A model generated the notes under the pieces. That model was not told the DNA's origin, did no database searches, and saw only the letters and a program-made list of their open reading frames with translations. A stretch of 6,095 bases of DNA, taken from contig JAUWGD010000102.1 in the NCBI GenBank assembly GCA_030606585.1, positions 1-6,095 of the forward strand, given 5' to 3'. The translations under genes and the position numbers were made by a program. The DNA comes from Dehalococcoidales bacterium. Its GTDB lineage: Bacteria > Chloroflexota > Dehalococcoidia > Dehalococcoidales > RBG-16-60-22. Positions 1 through 4,986 of the stretch are shown piece after piece. Position 1 is the stretch's first letter. Each line of letters opens with the position of its first letter.

Positions 1-1
1 A

Positions 2-1411
2 TCGCCGAAGAACAGGCTTTTCACCTTCGGCGCGGTTGCCACCGGCGAAGGATGGCTGATGGACAACCGGGTAGCTTACCCCATGACCGGTAACAGCCGT
101 GTCAGCCAGAAACAGTTTTTCCCCAAGACCAAGTTTCACGAGGCCATCCTTAATCCCCCCATCTCGTGGTACGGCAAGAGCCAGTGCTCGGCGCCGCCTG
201 AAGACCAGTTTATCAAATACACGTATCCCGCCGAGGGCTGCCCTGAGATTCACATGGTCTGGAACGATAGTCCATGTATGACTACCTGTTGGAACCAGGG
301 AACGAAGACGGTGGAAGCCTTAAGAAGCCCCAAGATAGAGTTCGTCGTCCACCAGCACCCGTGGTTGGAGAACGATTGTTTTTGCGCTGATATCATCCTG
401 CCGGCCTGTACCACGTATGAAGTGGATGATATCATGCCGAATTACTGGCCGGGCCTGCAGTTCAGCAACGTTCTGTTCCAGAGGCAGGCCATCAAGCCCA
501 TCGGCGAGTCCAAGAGCGACTATGAAATAACGCTGGAGATAGCCAGGAAGCTGGGAATGGAAGAGGCGGTCACGGAGGGCAAGAGCCTGGAGGAGTGGAT
601 TAAATGGACCTATGAAAATCTGGGACTGCCGGACCAGATTAGCTGGGAGGACTTTAAAGAGAAGGAGTACTACGTTTTCCCGACGGCGAAGGACTGGGAA
701 AGGGACATCCCCGGCCTCAGGCTATTCTATTATAATCCCGAAAAGAACCCCCTGCCCACGCCGACAGGCAAGCTGGAGTTCTACTCGGAGAGATTGGCCG
801 AGCACTTCCCGGATGACAATGAAAGGCCCCCGATACCTAAGTGGATTGAAAAGAGTGAGACCCATGATGAAAGGCTCGCCGGTGAAAGGGCTGCAAAATA
901 TCCCCTGCTGATGATGTCCAACCACGGCCGGTGGCGGATGCATGCCCAGTGCGATGACATAACCTGGACAAGAGAAATCCCCACCTGTAAGGTCAGGGGA
1001 TGGGACGGCTATATGTACGAACCTCTCTGGCTTAACCCCGCAACAGCCGCTGCGAGGGGGATAAAAGACGGCGACATCGTCAGGGCCTACAACGAGAGGG
1101 GTTCCGTTCTCTGTGGCGCACGGGTATGGGAAAGAATGATGCCCGGAGTAGCTTACGTGGACCACGGCTCTAGGGTCGACTGGATAATACCGGGAAAGCT
1201 CGACCGGGGCGGCGCCATCAACCTCATATCCCCGGAGAAAACAGTCTCCAAGAATTGCCCCGGGATGGCCAGCAGCGGCTACCTGGTAGAGGTTGAAAAG
1301 GTAAGCATGGCTCAAATAGAAGAGTGGCAGAAACAATACCCCGAAGCCTTTTCAAGAGAGTATGACCCGGCTTCCGGACTGCGCTTTAACGCCTGGATAG
1401 CGGAGGCGTAG
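2..1411 (+). CDS. Molybdopterin (Mo/W-bisMGD) oxidoreductase, transhydroxylase-large-subunit-like, 5'-truncated by the window edge
   Basis: The frame is open from base 2, so the ATG at 59 is internal and the gene begins outside the window; about 469 C-terminal residues are visible. The N-terminal part, with any Fe-S cysteines and the metal ligand, is missing. The visible part has the usual DMSO reductase family order: a central domain with the HPWLEND and ADIILPA stretches (about bases 353-415), the PTGKLEFYSERL motif (about 760-795), and from about base 899 the C-terminal dinucleotide-binding barrel. The barrel carries NPATAAARGIKDGDIVRAYN, followed by DRGGAINLISPEK and CPGMASSGYLVEVEK. That tail recalls the large subunit of pyrogallol-phloroglucinol transhydroxylase (AthL) more than formate dehydrogenase or nitrate reductase, judged from memory. 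The protein ends with about 35 extra residues. It lies 12 bases upstream of a second molybdoenzyme, probably in one operon. A small Fe-S partner subunit, if present, would lie upstream. Family is secure; substrate is unknown. Confidence 0.88.
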   Translation, partial: SPKNRLFTFGAVATGEGWLMDNRVAYPMTGNSRVSQKQFFPKTKFHEAILNPPISWYGKSQCSAPPEDQFIKYTYPAEGCPEIHMVWNDSPCMTTCWNQGTKTVEALRSPKIEFVVHQHPWLENDCFCADIILPACTTYEVDDIMPNYWPGLQFSNVLFQRQAIKPIGESKSDYEITLEIARKLGMEEAVTEGKSLEEWIKWTYENLGLPDQISWEDFKEKEYYVFPTAKDWERDIPGLRLFYYNPEKNPLPTPTGKLEFYSERLAEHFPDDNERPPIPKWIEKSETHDERLAGERAAKYPLLMMSNHGRWRMHAQCDDITWTREIPTCKVRGWDGYMYEPLWLNPATAAARGIKDGDIVRAYNERGSVLCGARVWERMMPGVAYVDHGSRVDWIIPGKLDRGGAINLISPEKTVSKNCPGMASSGYLVEVEKVSMAQIEEWQKQYPEAFSREYDPASGLRFNAWIAEA

Positions 1412-1423
1412 AAAGAGGCAAAT
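1412..1423 (+). promoter_or_regulatory. Ribosome binding site deciding the TTG start of the second molybdoenzyme
   Basis: AAAGAGG at 1412-1418 sits five bases before TTG at 1424, directly after the upstream stop codon TAG (1409-1411). There is no ATG or GTG in frame before the Fe-S cysteines. The very short gap suggests translational coupling of the two molybdoenzyme genes. Confidence 0.6.
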
Positions 1424-3547
1424 TTGAAGAATATAGTAAGGAGCATCTGCCAGGCGTGCCACTGTAACTGCGGCGTCCTGGTTCACGTAGAGGACGGAAG
1501 GGTGACCGGGGTTACGGGAGACCCGGAGCATCCCATGAATCACGGTTTCATCTGCGTCAAGGGGCAGGCACAACCCGAGCTTCTCTACCACCCCGACCGC
1601 CTGAAATACCCTATGAAGCGTACCGGCGGGAGGGGAGAGGGTAAATGGCAGAGAATCCCCTGGGATGAGGCTTTAAACGATATCGCCGCCGGGCTGGCGA
1701 AAGTCCAGGGGAAATACGGGGCGGAGTCGATTGCCGTGATGACCGGCACCGGTCCCAGGACAGGCAATAATACCGCCCGCCTGTTTTGTTTAATGCTGGG
1801 TACGCCTAACAGGATAAGCGTTGATAATCACATCTGTTTCGCTCCCTCGGTAGTGGCTGAAACAAGCACCTACGGCGTGATGACGACCATGATGGAAATC
1901 GGGCCGGACTACGAGAACGCCGATTGTATCGTGGTCTGGGGTGGCAACCCTTTAGCCTCCCATCCGCCGCGGGGTGAGGAGATAGCGCAGGCGAAACGTA
2001 AAAGGGACGTCAGGTTGATTGTCGTCGACCCCCGCCGCACCGCGCTGGCGGCAATGGCCGACCTGTGGCTCCAGATTAGACCCGGAACGGATGTCGCCCT
2101 GGCTCTCGGCATAATTAATATTATTATTAACGAAGAGCTCTACGATAAAGGGTTCGTCAGCCAGTGGTGTCATGGCTTCGAGGAGCTACGGAATCACGTG
2201 CAGGCGTTCCCTCCGGAAAAAGTCGCCGAAATAACGTGGCTGTCGGTCGATAGTATCAAAGAGGCCGCCAGGCTTTACGCCACCACCGGGCCGGCGGTAC
2301 TGCACCATCGTATCGGCGTGGAGCATAACATCAATTCAACGCAGACCGACCGCGCTTTCGCCATATTAATCGCACTTACCGGAAATTTAGATGTAAAAGG
2401 CGGCAACTTGTTCCAGCAGCTGCCGCAGGGCTTTTCTCACCCGTGCAACAAGTTAAATTTCGATAGTGCTGTCAGGGAGAAGCGTATCGGCGAAAAGGAA
2501 TTCCCCCTCGCACAGGGATTCGTCCACTGCGCCCTGGCGGTTGACGCCATGCTCGAGGGCAAGCCATATCCGCTCCGGGCGATATACTGCACGACCGGGA
2601 ATCCCGTGGTGAACATGCAGAACAGCAAGAAAATGTGGCGGGCGCTGAAGAATCTCGACTTGCTGGTGGTTGCCGATTTCTTCATGCAGCCCACGGCGGA
2701 ACTGGCCGATTATGTTCTGCCGGCGTCGACCTGGCTGGAGAAAGACGACATGGGAGACTTTCCCAATCTCATGTACACCAATTACATCGCCGCCGGGCAA
2801 AAGGCCGTGGAACCGCTTTACGAGTGCTGGGACGATAGGAAAATACTCATCGAGTTGGGGAAGAGAATAGACTGGCCGGACAGGGTGCCCATGCCCTGGA
2901 AGGATACCGACGAACTGAATGAAGCTATGGTCAAAGATATGGGCGTGACTTTTAAAGACCTGCAGGACCGGGGCTATATCATCGAGCCCATGAGGTATCA
3001 AAAATACCGCGAGAAGGGTTTTAACACGCCGACAGGCAAGGTAGAGCTGTACTCGACCAGATTTGAACAATACGGATACGACCCGCTACCTGTTTTTAAC
3101 GAGCCGCCGGAAAGCCCGGTAAGCACCCCGGAACTCCTGCCTGAATACCCCTTAATCCTGATTACGGGAGGTAGAAGTATTGGCTTTTTCAATACCGAGG
3201 GACGCCAGATACCCGGGTTGAGAAAACGAATGCCTGACCCGCTTATCGATATACACCCGGACACAGCCGGGGAAGCCGGTATTGCGGAAGGGGACTGGGT
3301 CTGGCTGGAGACGCCGCAGGTAAGGGGAGAAAGAGTCAGGCTTAAAGCCAGGCTCACCACCGAAGTCCATCCCGGGGTTGCCCACGCGCCGCACGGCTGG
3401 TGGTTCCCGGAAAAGCCGGCCCCGGAGCACGGCTGCTTCGAATCTAATGTCAACGTCGTTTTATCCGGCGACCCGCCCCGGGAGGCTATCACCGGCTCGG
3501 TGCGCACCCGCGGAACCCTGTGCAGGATTTCCCGGTGTGCTGATTAA
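1424..3547 (+). CDS. Acetylene-hydratase-like molybdopterin/tungstopterin enzyme (DMSO reductase family)
   Basis: This complete 707-residue protein is close in length to Pelobacter acetylene hydratase (about 730). An N-terminal [4Fe-4S] motif C-x2-C-x3-C-x27-C uses Cys9, Cys12, Cys16 and Cys44, followed by Lys46. Cys138 in HICFAPS is the expected Mo/W ligand. WGGNPLASHP (about 173-182) and VVDPRRT mark the pterin-binding core, PTGKVELYSTRF lies at about 537-548, and the C-terminal bisMGD barrel starts near residue 575. No Tat signal is seen, so it is probably cytoplasmic. Similarity to acetylene hydratase (from memory) runs from the cluster through YPLILITGG to the C-terminus. However, the catalytic Asp13 of that enzyme is His13 here, and Ile142 is Phe139. 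Acetylene hydration is therefore not supported, and the reaction is unknown. The TTG start is the one that keeps Cys9 in the protein and has AAAGAGG five bases upstream. Probably co-transcribed with the preceding gene. Confidence 0.92.
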   Translation: MKNIVRSICQACHCNCGVLVHVEDGRVTGVTGDPEHPMNHGFICVKGQAQPELLYHPDRLKYPMKRTGGRGEGKWQRIPWDEALNDIAAGLAKVQGKYGAESIAVMTGTGPRTGNNTARLFCLMLGTPNRISVDNHICFAPSVVAETSTYGVMTTMMEIGPDYENADCIVVWGGNPLASHPPRGEEIAQAKRKRDVRLIVVDPRRTALAAMADLWLQIRPGTDVALALGIINIIINEELYDKGFVSQWCHGFEELRNHVQAFPPEKVAEITWLSVDSIKEAARLYATTGPAVLHHRIGVEHNINSTQTDRAFAILIALTGNLDVKGGNLFQQLPQGFSHPCNKLNFDSAVREKRIGEKEFPLAQGFVHCALAVDAMLEGKPYPLRAIYCTTGNPVVNMQNSKKMWRALKNLDLLVVADFFMQPTAELADYVLPASTWLEKDDMGDFPNLMYTNYIAAGQKAVEPLYECWDDRKILIELGKRIDWPDRVPMPWKDTDELNEAMVKDMGVTFKDLQDRGYIIEPMRYQKYREKGFNTPTGKVELYSTRFEQYGYDPLPVFNEPPESPVSTPELLPEYPLILITGGRSIGFFNTEGRQIPGLRKRMPDPLIDIHPDTAGEAGIAEGDWVWLETPQVRGERVRLKARLTTEVHPGVAHAPHGWWFPEKPAPEHGCFESNVNVVLSGDPPREAITGSVRTRGTLCRISRCAD

Positions 3548-3640
3548 AGGCTACTTCCCCGTAACCGGGTGTTTATAGTGGTAAGGGACGTTGTTGCGGT
3601 GATAAGGGTAGGGGTGGAAGGTGGAGGGGGGCTCATTGGC
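3548..3640. other. Convergent intergenic gap with weak hairpin and G-rich purine tract
   Basis: This 93-base gap separates the end of the plus-strand molybdoenzyme pair from the end of the minus-strand SnoaL-like gene. A small hairpin pairs CCCG (3558-3561) with CGGG (3566-3569) around TAAC and is followed by TGTTTAT. That is too weak to call as an intrinsic terminator with confidence. From 3606 to 3631 the plus strand is almost pure purine with G runs of 3, 4, 2, 2, 2 and 6. No open reading frame of note lies here. Confidence 0.5.
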
Positions 3641-4081
3641 CTAGGGATATAGTTCGGGTTTGGAAGCCAGCGTCCGCGCAAATTTCAGTTTGCTGAATTT
3701 CCATTCTCCGTTTACTTTGACGTATTCGCAGTCGTGCCTTCCCTGTATCCATTCTATGGTCGGCACGGAAAAGAACATGTAAACGATCCAGTGGCCCCTG
3801 GCGGTGTCCCCATCGATGGTGAGGACCGGCTGTCCTACCAGATGCCCGTCATGCCGTTCTTTCCTCCGGGCCAGGGTGCCCAGGAAAATCTTGGAATAAT
3901 TCTCCCTGCCCTTCATCACCCCGGAAGACCGGACTTCAACCTCGGCGTCATCGGTGAAAAAGTCCAGCGCTTTCTCAAACTGGAGGTTATCGTGGCAGGA
4001 CATGTATTCTCTATGTAATTTCTTAATTTCTTCAAGGTCCTCGATAGACCGGACTCTTTTTTCCAGTTCTTCTATATCCGT
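3641..4081 (-). CDS. SnoaL/NTF2-fold protein with BaiE-like dehydratase residues; non-canonical start
   Basis: This is a single-domain cone-shaped alpha+beta-barrel protein of the SnoaL-like family, about 146 residues if it begins at 4081. The first in-frame ATG is at 4003 (120 residues). The frame stays open to 4130 and encodes a typical family first helix, RVRSIEDLEEIKKLHREY, so the ATG at 4003 is probably internal. No ATG, GTG or TTG exists upstream. A strong GGGAGG (4087-4092) precedes ACG at 4079-4081 by five bases, and ATA at 4073-4075 is the other candidate. Numbered from ACG, Tyr26, Asp31, His77 (in HDGH) and Arg136 align with Tyr30, Asp35, His83 and Arg146 of the bile-acid 7-alpha-dehydratase BaiE, recalled from memory. 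Starting at ATG 4003 would delete that tyrosine. Dehydratase or isomerase activity on a cyclic substrate is plausible but unproven. It lies downstream of the Crp/Fnr gene on the same strand. Confidence 0.8.
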   Translation of the reverse strand, partial: TDIEELEKRVRSIEDLEEIKKLHREYMSCHDNLQFEKALDFFTDDAEVEVRSSGVMKGRENYSKIFLGTLARRKERHDGHLVGQPVLTIDGDTARGHWIVYMFFSVPTIEWIQGRHDCEYVKVNGEWKFSKLKFARTLASKPELYP

Positions 4082-4086
4082 ACGAA

Positions 4087-4092
4087 CCTCCC
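4087..4092 (-). promoter_or_regulatory. Strong Shine-Dalgarno sequence for the SnoaL-like gene
   Basis: Read on the minus strand, GGGAGG ends five bases before an in-frame ACG (4079-4081) and eleven before an in-frame ATA (4073-4075). It is the best ribosome binding site in the region and supports a start well upstream of the first in-frame ATG at 4003, which has only a poor purine stretch in front of it. Confidence 0.5.
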
Positions 4093-4138
4093 TGTAAATA
4101 GAATGAGCAATTAACCGGACTGGGATATTTTATGAAGA

Positions 4139-4804
4139 TTAGCTTACCAGGCTTTTTAATGCCTCTTCGTCGGTAATTACGATGTGGCGCCTCTCCAGCC
4201 TGATGGCCCCCTTCTCCTCCATGACCCGCAGCGACCGGTTGACCACCACCCGGCTGGTACCCACCATGGCCGCCAGGTCCTGCTGCGTAAAAAGCGGCAA
4301 CAGGCCTTCTCCGGGGTCGGACTGCTTGAGAATTAACCTGGCAAGACGATTGATAACCTGGTCGAACGACAGTACCTCTACCAGCGATGAATCGCGGCGC
4401 ACCTTTCCGGCCAGGACCCCGGTCACATTCAAAGCTACCGCGGGAAATTTCGAAAAGAGGGCTTTTATATCCTCTTTCTTTATCGCGTAGAGTCGGACGG
4501 GAGTCATCGCCAGCATATCCATGGCACAGGCGCCGCCGTCAAAGGTCGATACGTCATTTAACGATTCTCCGGTAGAAGCTATATTGAGTATCTGCTCTTT
4601 CCCGTTGGCTGATTTTTTAAATACCTTCACCGCTCCGGATACGATTAGGTACATATATTCGGACAGGTCGTCTTCACACATCAAAGTCTGTCCTTTTGCG
4701 ATTCGCTTCTCAAAGGCGATATACTTCTTGACCTCTTCGAGCTCGTCGGGGCTCAGGCCGGAGAAGTAATGCATTTTAGACAATGTTTTTGAGGTTACTG
4801 CCAT
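4139..4804 (-). CDS. Crp/Fnr-family transcriptional regulator
   Basis: At 221 residues this is the usual length for the family. The N-terminal cyclic-nucleotide-binding-type beta barrel covers about residues 12-115 (FSGLSPDELEEV, YLIVSGAVKVFKK, GESLNDVSTFDGG), followed by a dimerisation helix at about 118-158. The C-terminal winged helix has its helix-turn-helix at about 172-193 (FTQQDLAAMVGTSRVVVNRS), then the wing IRLERRHIVI. The CRP cAMP residues Glu72, Arg82 and Ser83 are not conserved: the matching stretch reads NDVSTFDGGACAM. The FNR cysteine cluster is absent, since only Cys43 and Cys93 occur. The effector is therefore unknown and it is neither a classical CRP nor an FNR. The ATG at 4804 follows a 5' leader of about 45 bases behind a good sigma-70 promoter. 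Likely targets are its own promoter and the neighbouring catabolic genes, by position only. Confidence 0.93.
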   Translation of the reverse strand: MAVTSKTLSKMHYFSGLSPDELEEVKKYIAFEKRIAKGQTLMCEDDLSEYMYLIVSGAVKVFKKSANGKEQILNIASTGESLNDVSTFDGGACAMDMLAMTPVRLYAIKKEDIKALFSKFPAVALNVTGVLAGKVRRDSSLVEVLSFDQVINRLARLILKQSDPGEGLLPLFTQQDLAAMVGTSRVVVNRSLRVMEEKGAIRLERRHIVITDEEALKSLVS

Positions 4805-4854
4805 ATTACATCAGCTCGATAATAGACCGGATATTTACGTAGCGCTTCAACCAT

Positions 4855-4883
4855 AATGTAGGTAACCAGGCAGGTTTTGTCAA
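4855..4883 (-). promoter_or_regulatory. Sigma-70-type promoter for the Crp/Fnr regulator gene
   Basis: On the minus strand a perfect TTGACA -35 (4878-4883) is followed by a 17-base spacer (4861-4877) and TACATT (4855-4860), a four-of-six match to TATAAT. Transcription would start near 4848, leaving about 45 bases of leader before the ATG at 4804. The spacer includes the small odd palindrome GGTTACC (4861-4867), which could be part of an operator. This suggests the regulator is transcribed independently of the upstream flavoprotein gene. Confidence 0.65.
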
Positions 4884-4907
4884 GCTGGGTGAAGATGTAC
4901 TTTGCCC

Positions 4908-4954
4908 GCCGCTTTATTGCGGCTGATAGGGGACCAAACGAAGCCGTGAGCTTC
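4908..4954 (-). other. Two small perfect hairpins behind the flavoprotein gene
   Basis: GCCGC (4908-4912) pairs with GCGGC (4919-4923) around a six-base loop, and GAAGC (4940-4944) pairs with GCTTC (4950-4954) around a five-base loop. Both lie between the flavoprotein stop codon and the regulator's promoter, where a terminator is expected. On the minus strand neither is followed by a run of T longer than three, so they may help 3' end formation but are not classical intrinsic terminators. Confidence 0.3.
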
Positions 4955-4986
4955 CTGCTTAAAAGACCAACAAATAACTGCTTTTT

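Noticed and set aside
722..1336. Long minus-strand open frame of 204 codons
   Set aside because: It lies opposite a well-supported molybdopterin gene and its translation has no recognisable domain; it is a shadow of GC-rich coding sequence.
2115..2130. Perfect inverted repeat TTAATA-TTAT-TATTAA in an AT-rich patch
   Set aside because: It is inside the molybdoenzyme coding region and is explained by the run of Ile and Asn codons in GIINIIINEE, which is also conserved in acetylene hydratase.
2453..3070. Long minus-strand open frame of 205 codons
   Set aside because: It lies wholly opposite the second molybdoenzyme, with low-complexity, family-less translation.
1424..3547. Calling the second molybdoenzyme acetylene hydratase (ahy)
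   Set aside because: Overall similarity is strong, but the catalytic Asp13 is His and the pocket residue after the metal-ligand Cys differs, so the specific function is not supported.
4139..4804. FNR-type oxygen sensor
   Set aside because: Only two cysteines (43 and 93) are present and no N-terminal cysteine cluster, so a [4Fe-4S] FNR sensor is not supported.
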